Below, in pieces: positions 1 through 7,695 of a stretch of DNA of 16,628 bases. The stretch covers positions 1 through 16,628 of the forward strand of contig JACRQB010000073.1 of the NCBI GenBank assembly GCA_016222925.1, read 5' to 3'. This DNA comes from Nitrospirota bacterium (GTDB lineage Bacteria > Nitrospirota > Nitrospiria > Nitrospirales > Nitrospiraceae). Each line of letters opens with the position of its first letter. Position 1 is the stretch's first letter. The notes below the pieces were generated by a model. The model was not told the DNA's origin. It saw only the letters and a program-made list of their open reading frames with translations, and ran no database searches. The position numbers were made by a program, and so were the translations under genes.

Positions 1-1229
1 AGCGACGACTCCGCGACGCCGGTGAGTCGGACAACCACATCATACAACTGCTGTACTCGCTCCGCTTTGATCGGCTCGAAGCCGTGTCCCAACACCGCGT
101 GGTTGGCCGCATCCAGTAACGGCTTCATCTTCTGCCATTCCTTGAGAAAGGCTTGGCCCAGTTGATCGCCCAGTCCGGCCAACACACGAAACTGAGCTTG
201 AAGCGGCAGTTTGTATTTGCCGTCAATGTCTTCGAGATAACAGGTTCTGCAGGTCTCTTGAAGCGCTTGCGGAAGCTGTCCCGGTGACACATCCCAACTC
301 TTGATCTTGTGCGACTTATAGAGCCGGACTTGCGCGAACGCCTCCAGTGCACGAACAAGCGCTGTCATAGCCCCTTCCGGGTCATGGCCAACATGGAGAT
401 GCCTACCCACATGCGCCAATAAGTCCAGCGCCAGGTATTCTTTGACCTCCGCAGGGTCCAACACCAGCTTCTCGAGGAAACTCGCGTTGGCCTTTAGGGC
501 AGGCAGGATCGCTTTCAATCCAGTCGGCCCGCCCCAGAGCGAAGCCATCTCCAGAGCTTTCGTCGCAGTCCTCAACTTGTCCCAGGCTTGCCGGTACTGA
601 AACCGTTCCCAGAACTCATAGCCCTCGGCCAAATCGGTGAAGGCACGATAGAGCGGCTTGTGCCCGCCACTCACTCGCAGTTCTACGCCATGGAACAGTT
701 TGGCCGCGGTGTGAAAGAGACCCCGGTTAAACAACTCGCATCCTTCCCGACGTGACACGGTCGCTTGCTCATCCCAAGGATTGCTCTGAGTCCAGACGAG
801 CGTCTTGGGGCCCAACTCGACCCGATCACCCTCCTGACCTTCGCGCGCCCGAATCAGCTCGACCACCCGAGAAGTCCATGGGAGCGCCACCAAGGTGAGC
901 GCGCCCGCCATCGCCGGGGTTGCTCCACTCAGATCCACGACCAGCTCTCCCGGCTGTATCTCCCAGGTCCGTAAAAGATCCGGTAACGACCGTGCAATCG
1001 TCTGATAGATAGATGGAAACTCCGTCGCGTCTGCCATCACGATCCAATCCCACCGCCTCGGCATCTGTTGGATCTTCGGCTGTACGTCCGATTCCACCAA
1101 GGCCTTGCTTCCTTCCGGCAGCACGAAACACAGGGCCTCCGGGTTGAGCCTGTTGATCGAATAGACCGCCGCCGCCGCATCATCGACCAATGCGACCACG
1201 AGCGCCTTGATGGGTTGGTCCTGTGCCAT
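1..1229 (-). CDS. CARF-type CRISPR-associated protein (Cas02710/TIGR02710-like), C-terminus beyond window
   Basis: I translated the minus strand from ATG 1229-1227 and found no stop to the left edge, giving about 409 residues of an incomplete protein. The N-terminus (ALVVALVDD) followed by VVDLSGATPAMAGALTL around residues 97-112 matches the Rossmann-like CARF core of the Cas02710 family, in which a D-x-[ST]-G-x-T-x-x-M motif lines the cyclic-oligoadenylate pocket. The rest is helical and ends near NHAVLGHGFEPI (residues 376-387), which corresponds to the HEPN-type R-N-x-S-x-L-x-H-G motif of that family. Here residue 375 is Ala where the catalytic Arg is expected; His382 is kept. Known relatives are RNases activated by cyclic oligoadenylate made by type III CRISPR effectors. 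No cas gene or array is visible beside it; more may lie to the left. It is divergent from gmhA and has no clear Shine-Dalgarno. Family call is fairly sure; activity is not. Confidence 0.75.
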   Translation of the reverse strand, partial: MAQDQPIKALVVALVDDAAAAVYSINRLNPEALCFVLPEGSKALVESDVQPKIQQMPRRWDWIVMADATEFPSIYQTIARSLPDLLRTWEIQPGELVVDLSGATPAMAGALTLVALPWTSRVVELIRAREGQEGDRVELGPKTLVWTQSNPWDEQATVSRREGCELFNRGLFHTAAKLFHGVELRVSGGHKPLYRAFTDLAEGYEFWERFQYRQAWDKLRTATKALEMASLWGGPTGLKAILPALKANASFLEKLVLDPAEVKEYLALDLLAHVGRHLHVGHDPEGAMTALVRALEAFAQVRLYKSHKIKSWDVSPGQLPQALQETCRTCYLEDIDGKYKLPLQAQFRVLAGLGDQLGQAFLKEWQKMKPLLDAANHAVLGHGFEPIKAERVQQLYDVVVRLTGVAESS

Positions 1230-1302
1230 GGCCGGACGACTATACCATCGCACTCGCGCACGTTCAATTTGATGCGGCGAAACATGGAAACGGCCCTCGT
1301 CC

Positions 1303-1331
1303 TTGACAGCCTAGGCACCCTTCCCTAGAAT
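1303..1331 (+). promoter_or_regulatory. sigma70-type promoter of gmhA
   Basis: A perfect -35 TTGACA (1303-1308), a 17-bp spacer and a -10 TAGAAT (1326-1331) stand directly before gmhA. Transcription would start about 7 bases after the -10, at about 1338, one base before the ATG at 1339. The mRNA may therefore be leaderless, which agrees with the lack of any Shine-Dalgarno sequence upstream of gmhA. Confidence 0.75.
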
Positions 1332-1338
1332 CGCGAGC

Positions 1339-1917
1339 ATGCAAACAATTGTTTTGACGGCTTTTGCGGACAGTGCCAAAGTCAAACAGCAATTTGCGCG
1401 CGAGCATGCCGATCGTATCGTGCAGGTCGCGACACTCATCGCGAACGCGTTCCAGAACGGGAATAAAGTCCTCCTGTTTGGTAACGGCGGGAGCTCGACC
1501 GATGCCGCACATATTGCAGCGGAGTTTGTCGGACGATACCAGCGCGACCGCATGCCGTTACCCGCGATTGCCTTGGCGACGGACATTGCCGCCATTACCT
1601 GCATCGCAAATGACTATGGGTACGAAGAACTCTTTGCCCGCCAGGTGCGCGCGCATGGCCGAAAAGGGGACATTGCGATCGGCATCAGCACCAGCGGGAA
1701 TTCTCCAAACGTGCTGAAAGGTGTCGCGGCGGCCCGCGACGGTGGCTTAACTACGATTGCCTGGACCGGCGCCAACGGCGGAAAGCTGGCCGCGTTGGTC
1801 GAGTATCCTTTCATCGTCCCGTCTACGGTCACGTCTCGAATTCAGGAAAGTCACATCACGCTCGGCCACGTCTTGTGCGAATTGGTAGAGGATCATCTCC
1901 TTGGGAAAGCGTCCTGA
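1339..1917 (+). CDS. gmhA: sedoheptulose 7-phosphate isomerase (D-glycero-D-manno-heptose 7-phosphate synthase)
   Basis: GmhA is the cytosolic first enzyme of ADP-heptose synthesis, turning sedoheptulose 7-phosphate into heptose 7-phosphate for the LPS core. The protein has 192 residues, the same length as E. coli GmhA, and is a single SIS domain: LFGNGGSSTDAAH (47-58) and ISTSGNS (116-122) bind sugar phosphate. Aligned by eye, the metal/catalytic set is His58, Glu62, Gln169 and His177, in place of E. coli His61, Glu65, Gln172 and His180. The start is the ATG immediately after a strong promoter, with no Shine-Dalgarno, so translation may be leaderless. The next gene overlaps its last 17 bases. 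A SIS-domain paralogue such as DiaA is the alternative, but the catalytic residues and the nearby rfaE2 favour GmhA. Confidence 0.9.
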   Translation: MQTIVLTAFADSAKVKQQFAREHADRIVQVATLIANAFQNGNKVLLFGNGGSSTDAAHIAAEFVGRYQRDRMPLPAIALATDIAAITCIANDYGYEELFARQVRAHGRKGDIAIGISTSGNSPNVLKGVAAARDGGLTTIAWTGANGGKLAALVEYPFIVPSTVTSRIQESHITLGHVLCELVEDHLLGKAS

Positions 1918-2890
1918 TCGGACATCCCCGACTCGGCCTCCCGCCTTGATCCCTCCGATCAACGCGTCTGACCTCAAGACCTATCCGCTGAAAAAACGAC
2001 ACAGCAAGGTTCGGCTTTCGGACTTGGCCGCGCCGTGGAAACGCGGGGGAACTTTCTCAACCTTCTCTTCCCGCCTCCCGAACATCCTCGCGGTCACAAC
2101 ATTGCGGGCCGTCACCCAGGCCATCGTGAAGGCGCATCGAAGGCGTCGCCCCGTCATCCTCGGAATCGGCGCCCATGTCATCAAGGTGGGGCTTTCCCCG
2201 ATCATCACGGACTTGATGGAACGAGGCATCATCACGGCCGTGGCCATGAACGGGGCAGGAATTATTCACGACTTCGAATTGGCCTTCTTGGGGCACACCT
2301 CCGAAGAAGTCGATGCCGAGATCGACAATGGTCGGTTCGGCATGGCGGAAGAAACGGGACGGATTTTGAATGACGCCATCACGCGTGGCGCGAAAGACGG
2401 TCAGGGGCTGGGTGAAGCCATCGGCCGCTACATGAACCACACAGCCGATCAATTTCCGAATCGAGCCGTCAGCATTCTCGCCACAGGAGCGAAACTCGGG
2501 ATTCCGGTGACCGTGCATGTCGCGATTGGAACCGACATTATCCACATGCACCCCTCGGCTGATGGTGCAGCCATCGGAGCCACGTCGCTCCTGGACTTCA
2601 GGCGTCTGACCGCTGTCGTCGCTGGGATGGAAGGGGGCGTCTACTTGAACGTCGGCTCGGCGGTGATTCTGCCGGAGGTCTTTCTAAAAACACTGTCATT
2701 AGGGAGAAACCTCGGCCATCCGATCGCTAATATTACGACCGTGAATATGGACTTTCTCTCCCATTACCGACCGCAGACCAACGTCGTGCGGCGCCCCACG
2801 CAAAAGGGCGGCCAGGGCTATTCCTTAACCGGCCACCACGAGATCATGCTGCCGTTGCTCGCAGCGGCCGTGCTGGAGGAATTGGGATGA
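1901..2890 (+). CDS. deoxyhypusine-synthase-like protein of unknown function
   Basis: This 329-residue protein resembles a conserved bacterial family related to deoxyhypusine synthase (NAD-binding Rossmann-like fold); I know no proven role for it. Typical stretches are MNGAGIIHDFELAF (116-129), FGMAEETGR (146-154), VAIGTDIIHMHPSADGAA (207-224) and LNVGSAVILPEVF (249-261). The last aligns roughly with the eukaryotic segment holding the catalytic Lys in L-P-K-H-H, but here the residue is Glu259, so true deoxyhypusine synthesis is unlikely; bacteria also generally lack eIF5A. No ATG exists before about 2170, so the start is TTG 1901, preceded by AGAGG nine bases upstream and overlapping gmhA by 17 bases; TTG 1946 is the alternative. 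Its stop overlaps the next start (ATGA), so the three genes are probably co-transcribed. Link to LPS sugars is only positional. Confidence 0.7.
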   Translation: MGKRPDRTSPTRPPALIPPINASDLKTYPLKKRHSKVRLSDLAAPWKRGGTFSTFSSRLPNILAVTTLRAVTQAIVKAHRRRRPVILGIGAHVIKVGLSPIITDLMERGIITAVAMNGAGIIHDFELAFLGHTSEEVDAEIDNGRFGMAEETGRILNDAITRGAKDGQGLGEAIGRYMNHTADQFPNRAVSILATGAKLGIPVTVHVAIGTDIIHMHPSADGAAIGATSLLDFRRLTAVVAGMEGGVYLNVGSAVILPEVFLKTLSLGRNLGHPIANITTVNMDFLSHYRPQTNVVRRPTQKGGQGYSLTGHHEIMLPLLAAAVLEELG

Positions 2891-3582
2891 GCCCAACCTC
2901 GTCCGCCCCGAGCCTGTCGGTACTCCTTTCTTCAGAATGGCTACAGGCCCGTTGGCAGCACTTGAACGCACAGTACTTTGCCGGTTCACTCAGGCCGATC
3001 GAGATCGTCTGGAGTCAGCGCCTGACCTCCTCGGTTGGGATATTTGCCTGTCGCGAAGGGCCAAAGACCTTCTCCCCCCTCACCCCGACTCACAGTCGTC
3101 GAGAAATTCGCCTTTCTCTCCCGCTCTTTGAACAGCTCACCGCACGGACACCCTACGCGGAACAGGAGCTGCTCAACACCTTGGCCCATGAAATGATTCA
3201 TCAATGGCAATTCGATGTATTGAAACGTCGGCCTGATCATGGTCTGGATTTTTTGCGGAAGATGGCGCAGATGAATCGAACAGGAACCGTCGCCGTGACG
3301 ACGTACCACACGCTGGAGAAGGAAGTAATGGCCTTAGCGAAATTCGCCTGGCGATGCCAAGACTGCGGTCGACTCTATCGACGGCACCGAAGAACGATCC
3401 AGCCAAAACGCCATCACTGTGGATCCTGTCGAGGCGCATTGCAGGAACTCGTCTCACCGACTCAACTGATCGAGGATCGTCCCACGCCCTACCTCACCCG
3501 GACATTAGACTCATCATCCCGGTCAACCAGACCGACTAGCCTCGGCAAAGCACCAGAGCAATTGACGCTTGAATGGACGTGA
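2887..3582 (+). CDS. SprT-like zinc metalloprotease
   Basis: This 231-residue SprT-like protein has the zinc-protease motif HEMIH at 101-105 and a probable third zinc ligand His118 in RRPDHGLDF. A zinc ribbon follows, with Cys157, Cys160, Cys178 and Cys181 (CQDC and CGSC). That order, SprT domain then C4 ribbon, is typical of SprT-like proteins related to the Spartan protease family; the bacterial substrate is not known. No signal peptide is seen, so it should be cytosolic. Its ATG overlaps the stop of the previous gene (ATGA), indicating translational coupling and an operon with gmhA. The last 40 residues are low-complexity and not recognisable. It converges on the kinase gene, 33 bases away, without an obvious terminator. 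Confidence 0.85.
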   Translation: MSPTSSAPSLSVLLSSEWLQARWQHLNAQYFAGSLRPIEIVWSQRLTSSVGIFACREGPKTFSPLTPTHSRREIRLSLPLFEQLTARTPYAEQELLNTLAHEMIHQWQFDVLKRRPDHGLDFLRKMAQMNRTGTVAVTTYHTLEKEVMALAKFAWRCQDCGRLYRRHRRTIQPKRHHCGSCRGALQELVSPTQLIEDRPTPYLTRTLDSSSRSTRPTSLGKAPEQLTLEWT

Positions 3583-3615
3583 TGTGGGAAAGGGACTCTG
3601 ACGGGGAAACGCAAG

Positions 3616-6600
3616 CTATGCCGCTTCTTGGCTTTTGTCAGGCCGGGAACCTTTGTACTCCTGATTGACTCGGCCCATGACACCGGCCAGCGCGTCTACC
3701 GAAATAGGTTTGGAGAGATAGTCGTCCATCCCCGCAGCCAGACACCGTTCACGGTCTCCCTGCATGGCGTTGGCTGTCATGGCAATAATCAGCACCCGAC
3801 GCGGAGTTTCACGTTCCGGGCATCGAGTTTCTGGTTGGAGGCCGGAATGTTCCGGTCTTGGGCCAGAAACCTCAAAATCGCAACTCGAAACAGTTCCCGC
3901 CGCCTCATGTTCCCGAATAAGGCTTGTCGCTTCGAAGCCATCCATGTCCGGCATCTGGCAATCCATGAACACCACGTCATAGCGAATGCGTGATACCGCC
4001 TCGACTGCCTCACGCCCGTTGGTCACGACATCGATTCGATACCCCAACCGCTGGAAGAGGCGAACGGCTACTTTTTGATTAAGGATGTTATCTTCGGCCA
4101 GGAGAATACGGAGATCCACCGTGGCCTTGGTTTCTGCAAGGCTGTGTCGAGTGATGAGTGGGGGCGCGTCGCTCGTGGCCGACAGACCTGGACTAAGGGG
4201 ACGCTGCGTGAGGACGGCAACGAGACAATCGTGCAACTGTCGCTCACGAATCGGCTTGGTCAGGTAAGCTGCTAACCCCGCCTCTTTGGCTGTCTTCGCA
4301 TCTCCCCGCCGACCGAACGACGTGAGCAGGACGAGTTTGGTCCCGCCTCCTTCAGGTCGTGTCTTGATCGCGCGTGCCAATTCGATCCCATCCGTCGGAC
4401 TCATATCCACGTCCAACAGCGCAAGATCGAACCGCGGTTGCCCGCGCCGACCGCTCAAGACATCCAACGCCTCGGAGCCGCTGTGGATCAGTGTCGGTTG
4501 CATTCCCCATTTCTTCGTCATCAGCTCCAAGATCCTTCGATTGATGACCTTATCATCCACGATCAAGATGCGGAGACCTGCCAACACAGCGGCAGCCACA
4601 TCGGCACTTCGGGAGCCATCAACCTGCTTGCGCAGACTCATCGTAAACCAAAAGCAGCTCCCCTCTCCAACCTGGCTCACCACCCCAATCGTTCCTCCCA
4701 TCATCTCGACAAGACGTTTGCAAATCGCAAGACCGAGGCCGGTCCCACCATATCTCCTCGTCGTGGACCCATCGGCCTGGCTAAACGACCGAAACAGTCG
4801 TTCGCGTGCTTGCTCGGCGATCCCAATCCCGGTGTCCGTGACCGCAACGCGAATCATCGCATCATCCTTCGATTGAGCCTCAACCGTCACTTCCACCACC
4901 ACATCGCCACGTTCGGTAAACTTGATGGCGTTCGCCGTTAAGTTCATCACCACCTGCCGGAGGCGACCCGGATCACCAAGCAGATTGCGCGGCACATCGG
5001 CGTGAAAAAGACAGGCCAGATTGAGCCCTTTGGATGACGCGCGTTCCGCCACGAGGTCCAACGACTCGTCGATGGCAAGGCGAAGATCGAACTCCAACAC
5101 CTCTAAATCCAGTTTCCCTGCTTCAATCTTAGAAAAATCGAGAATGTCGTTGATGATCGTGAGGAGATGGTCTCCACAACTGTGGACCGTCTCCGCATAT
5201 TCACGTTGTTCCTCCGTCAATGTGGTCTCCAGCAACAGACCGGTCATCCCGATCACACCATTCATCGGCGTTCGAATTTCGTGACTCATGGTCGCCAAGA
5301 ACGACGACTTGGCTTCGGTGGCGGCTTTAGCTTCCCTCAATGCGGCATCCAGCTGCTGATTGATATGCTCCAACTGTCGGGCATAATTCTTCTGTGCTTG
5401 CTCCGCTTCTTTCCGACTCGTGATGTCTCGGATAAATGCGCTGAAGATGACGGCCCCTTCGACGGCTAACGGCGTCATAGCGATTTCAACTGGAAATTCA
5501 CGGCCGTCGCGCCTAAGCCCGATCATTTCGACCAGCCGGTTTGAGAGGGGCACATCCCGGGGTTCAAGAAGCCGCTGAACATAGTCGCGATAGCTGAGTC
5601 GATGGGACGGTGGAAAGATGGTGTCGGCAACGTCACGCCCGATCACCTCATGCGCAGACCAGCCAAACACCTGTTCAGCCTGAACATTCCATTCGGTAAT
5701 TCGGCCTGTACGATCCATTGTCATCACGGCGTCGAGGGCGGTGTCGATAATCAGGCTGGTCCGGGCTTCGTTCTCATGCAGTGCCGCTTCCACTTCAGTT
5801 CGCTCGACGAACAGGCCGATCTGTCTTCCGACCGTGCCCAAGGTTCTCAGTAAATCCCAATCCTTAGCCTGAGGCTCGCTGCTGAAGAGCTCGATGACGC
5901 CGTAGACGTGAGCCCTCAGCCAAATCGGAAATGCACAGGCCGCGTGCAGCATTCCCATCGCTTCGACAGGCCCACGCGTAAATAGAGGGTCTCTTGCGAT
6001 ATCCTCTACCCACAGAGGCTCGCCGCGGGCCCAACAGTGCCCCGGCAGATCGGACCCGGCAGTGTGGGCTACCTGCCGACCTCTTCTCATGAACTCCTGC
6101 ACCATCGTGGTATCAACCGCCCAGTCCTGCGTGCAGATAATGGTTCGCCGGTCGTCTTGCACCCGCCAGAACAAACCGACATACCAATCGAGATTCACGA
6201 CAATGGCCTGGAGAAGGTCGGGGACCGCTTGCTCGACGGTGGAGGCGCCTGCGAGCACTTTGGCCACAGCATGCTGAAGAGCTTGCCGACGATCGGCACG
6301 CCTTTGCTCTGTTACATCCCGGATGACGCTGAGGACCGCCTGCACAGTGCCATCACTGGCTGGAAGTGGGACGAACGTGACCTCGACCCACCGGACCTGC
6401 CCCGCTAGTCCGATGAGCCGCCCTTTTCCACAGGTTTCCCGGCCTTCCCTAGCCGCCCTATGCATTTCTTCGATCTGTAGACAATCGTTCGTCTGGATAT
6501 ACGTTCGAACATCTGTCCCCACAATCTCTTCTGAAAATCCCGCCTCGAAGAGGAGACAGCCCGCAGGATTGAGTTGAAGCACCCGGTAGTCGAGCCCAAT

Positions 6601-6798
6601 GACCAATATCCCATGGGGTTCAGCTTCCAACATACTCCTGAGTCGCTGCTCACTTTCCTGGAATCGGATTCTTTCGGCCTCCGCGAGGGCCCGACCGGTC
6701 CGCGCTCGCCAGGATGTCCGTATAAGGAAAAAGATCAAGGGTGCGACCAGCAGAACATTGGCCGCTGCAATGACCCAGAACGTACTGACCGCATCCAT
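3616..6798 (-). CDS. membrane-anchored hybrid sensor histidine kinase (PAS-GAF-PAS-HisKA-HATPase-REC-REC)
   Basis: This is a large phosphorelay sensor of about 1060 residues (numbering here counts from the upstream GTG at 6804). One membrane segment lies at about 8-28, then PAS (50-170), GAF (175-335), PAS (345-465), a short coiled coil, HisKA with SHEIRTPMNG (His508), and HATPase with NLTANAIKF (N box), DTGIGI and GTGLGL. REC1 (744-866) has Asp798 in LLDVDM; REC2 (899-1048) has Asp948 in FMDCQMPDMDG. No HPt domain is present, so the relay must finish on another protein. ATG 6798 is preferred over GTG 6804 because GGGAG sits nine bases before it. REC2 carries an unusual insertion of about 36 residues (967-1002) before its fourth strand, encoded by a palindromic DNA stretch. 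The signal sensed is unknown; no regulator gene is adjacent. Confidence 0.9.
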   Translation of the reverse strand: MDAVSTFWVIAAANVLLVAPLIFFLIRTSWRARTGRALAEAERIRFQESEQRLRSMLEAEPHGILVIGLDYRVLQLNPAGCLLFEAGFSEEIVGTDVRTYIQTNDCLQIEEMHRAAREGRETCGKGRLIGLAGQVRWVEVTFVPLPASDGTVQAVLSVIRDVTEQRRADRRQALQHAVAKVLAGASTVEQAVPDLLQAIVVNLDWYVGLFWRVQDDRRTIICTQDWAVDTTMVQEFMRRGRQVAHTAGSDLPGHCWARGEPLWVEDIARDPLFTRGPVEAMGMLHAACAFPIWLRAHVYGVIELFSSEPQAKDWDLLRTLGTVGRQIGLFVERTEVEAALHENEARTSLIIDTALDAVMTMDRTGRITEWNVQAEQVFGWSAHEVIGRDVADTIFPPSHRLSYRDYVQRLLEPRDVPLSNRLVEMIGLRRDGREFPVEIAMTPLAVEGAVIFSAFIRDITSRKEAEQAQKNYARQLEHINQQLDAALREAKAATEAKSSFLATMSHEIRTPMNGVIGMTGLLLETTLTEEQREYAETVHSCGDHLLTIINDILDFSKIEAGKLDLEVLEFDLRLAIDESLDLVAERASSKGLNLACLFHADVPRNLLGDPGRLRQVVMNLTANAIKFTERGDVVVEVTVEAQSKDDAMIRVAVTDTGIGIAEQARERLFRSFSQADGSTTRRYGGTGLGLAICKRLVEMMGGTIGVVSQVGEGSCFWFTMSLRKQVDGSRSADVAAAVLAGLRILIVDDKVINRRILELMTKKWGMQPTLIHSGSEALDVLSGRRGQPRFDLALLDVDMSPTDGIELARAIKTRPEGGGTKLVLLTSFGRRGDAKTAKEAGLAAYLTKPIRERQLHDCLVAVLTQRPLSPGLSATSDAPPLITRHSLAETKATVDLRILLAEDNILNQKVAVRLFQRLGYRIDVVTNGREAVEAVSRIRYDVVFMDCQMPDMDGFEATSLIREHEAAGTVSSCDFEVSGPRPEHSGLQPETRCPERETPRRVLIIAMTANAMQGDRERCLAAGMDDYLSKPISVDALAGVMGRVNQEYKGSRPDKSQEAA
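3828..3869. repeat. imperfect 42-bp inverted repeat inside the second receiver domain of the kinase
   Basis: The outer arms TTTCTGG (3828-3834) and CCAGAAA (3863-3869) are perfect complements. The inner arms CCGGAA (3842-3847) and TTCCGG (3850-3855) also pair, around a TG loop; the seven bases between the arms on each side do not pair. It sits in the DNA encoding extra residues absent from ordinary receiver domains. Confidence 0.7.
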
Positions 6799-6856
6799 AA
6801 TCACGCGCTCCCGGCATACCCATAGCCCCAGGCCAGATCCCTCGCCAGGCCTTTGA

Positions 6857-6888
6857 GTCCGTTATGTGCTGTATCGGTCCGTTATGTG
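6857..6888. repeat. two direct 12-bp repeats spaced 20 bp, possible operator of the kinase gene
   Basis: GTCCGTTATGTG occurs at 6857-6868 and again at 6877-6888, exactly 20 bp apart, about two helical turns. Both lie 59-90 bases upstream of the kinase start codon (6798, minus). This spacing is what a regulator binding one DNA face would need, but no such protein is identified. The rest of 6799-6956 shows no further structure that I can name. Confidence 0.4.
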
Positions 6889-6963
6889 ATGACTTGAGAG
6901 CCTGCTGAAACACCCTGCGCGTCACGGAATAGTGCCAGGAACCAAGACGACAGACGCCGTCTA

Positions 6964-7152
6964 GCCCGCATTATTCATGACAGTTCGTCGCGAGATCGCC
7001 AAGCCGCGTCGTGAGACCGGCGCGCGGAACCCGGAGGACCTGAGGCGTACTCGTGGAGTACGTCGAAGGTCCGATGGGCGAGCCCGCCGGCCGCAGGCTT
7101 GTCGGAACAGCGGATCGGCGATTGCAGCAGAAGGGTCATGAATAATGCGGGC
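6964..7152 (+). mobile_element. TA-flanked terminal-inverted-repeat element, copy 1 (MITE-like, 189 bp)
   Basis: The ends are GCCCGCATTATTCATGAC and its exact complement; counting the flanking CTAG the inverted repeat is perfect over 21 bp (6961-6981 and 7135-7155). TA borders both ends (6962-6963, 7153-7154), as expected of a TA target duplication in the IS630/Tc1-mariner manner. The inside is not coding but can fold: arms 6994-7007 with 7110-7123, apical stem 7045-7051 with 7057-7063, and a GAGCC/GGCTT stem further on. A second copy with the same orientation lies at 13728-13918, alike over its full length, roughly three quarters identical by eye. It sits between the divergent kinase and rfaE2 genes. 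Known REP/BIME elements are shorter; it may instead be a structured RNA. Confidence 0.8.
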
Positions 7153-7176
7153 TAGCCCGATCCTCTTTCCATGTAG

Positions 7177-7203
7177 CCGACAGGACGATCTGCACGGTAT
7201 GAT
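7177..7203 (+). promoter_or_regulatory. probable promoter of rfaE2
   Basis: A good -10 box TATGAT (7198-7203) ends six bases before the ATG at 7210, so transcription would start at or very near the start codon. The best -35 is CCGACA (7177-7182), four of six consensus bases but only 15 bp away, so it is weak. There is no Shine-Dalgarno before the ATG, in line with a leaderless message as proposed for gmhA. Confidence 0.5.
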
Positions 7204-7209
7204 GGGACC

Positions 7210-7692
7210 ATGACTACAAAAGTGTTGCCACGCGATCAACTCCTCTCCGTGCTTTCCGGTGAACGGGAAAATGGGAAACGGATCGTATTCACAAACGGCT
7301 GTTTCGACCTGATGCATATCGGACATACCAGGTATCTGCAGGCGGCCAAGGCACTGGGCGATGTCCTGGTCGTCGGGGTCAACAGTGATGTCTCGGTTCG
7401 TACACTGGACAAGGCACCTGACCGACCGATCGTACCGGAAGCACAACGGGCTGAGGTACTGGCTGCCTTAGGCTGTGTGGATTTTGTGGTCATTTTCGAG
7501 GAATCCGACCCGCTCCAACTCATCACAACCGTCCAACCGGATGTCCTGGTCAAGGGAGGGGATTGGGCGATCGACCGGATCGTCGGCCGCGAATTGGTTG
7601 AAGCTCGTGGAGGTGTCGTCAAAACGATCCCGCTGGTTCCCGGTCTCTCCACCACCGGTCTCCTTCAACGCATACAGTCAACCGCGAAGTGA
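7210..7692 (+). CDS. rfaE2: D-glycero-beta-D-manno-heptose 1-phosphate adenylyltransferase
   Basis: RfaE2 (the C-terminal half of the bifunctional HldE) is the cytosolic nucleotidyltransferase that joins AMP from ATP to heptose 1-phosphate, giving ADP-heptose for the LPS core. The 160-residue protein is a single cytidylyltransferase-like domain with FTNGCFDLMHIGHTRYL (27-43) containing the HxGH nucleotide motif (His36, His39), NSDVSVRTLDK, and VLVKGGDW, all characteristic of the RfaE domain II family. The kinase half (HldA/RfaE1) is absent here and must be encoded elsewhere, as in organisms where the two activities are separate genes. The start is set by the ATG directly downstream of the -10 box. 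mfd begins three bases after its stop, so the two are likely co-transcribed. Distance from gmhA is about 5.3 kb. Confidence 0.9.
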   Translation: MTTKVLPRDQLLSVLSGERENGKRIVFTNGCFDLMHIGHTRYLQAAKALGDVLVVGVNSDVSVRTLDKAPDRPIVPEAQRAEVLAALGCVDFVVIFEESDPLQLITTVQPDVLVKGGDWAIDRIVGRELVEARGGVVKTIPLVPGLSTTGLLQRIQSTAK

Positions 7693-7695
7693 TGC

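Noticed and set aside
1..1338. Possible CRISPR array or second cas gene near the CARF gene
   Set aside because: No regularly spaced repeats are present here or elsewhere in the window; the space up to gmhA holds only a promoter.
2057..2551. 164-codon minus-strand frame
   Set aside because: Opposite the deoxyhypusine-synthase-like gene with its conserved motifs; no ribosome site or family resemblance.
3583..3615. Terminator between the SprT-like gene and the kinase gene
   Set aside because: No hairpin followed by a T-run is visible on either strand; the same holds for 13073-13099 and 14740-14755.
4286..4941. Plus-strand frames of 196 and 167 codons
   Set aside because: Antisense of the kinase HATPase and receiver region; Arg/Ser/Pro-rich composition typical of shadow frames.
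6961..7446. 161-codon minus-strand frame running from rfaE2 through element copy 1
   Set aside because: It covers the antisense of rfaE2 and then the palindromic element; it is open by chance, and the element copies are not conserved as protein.
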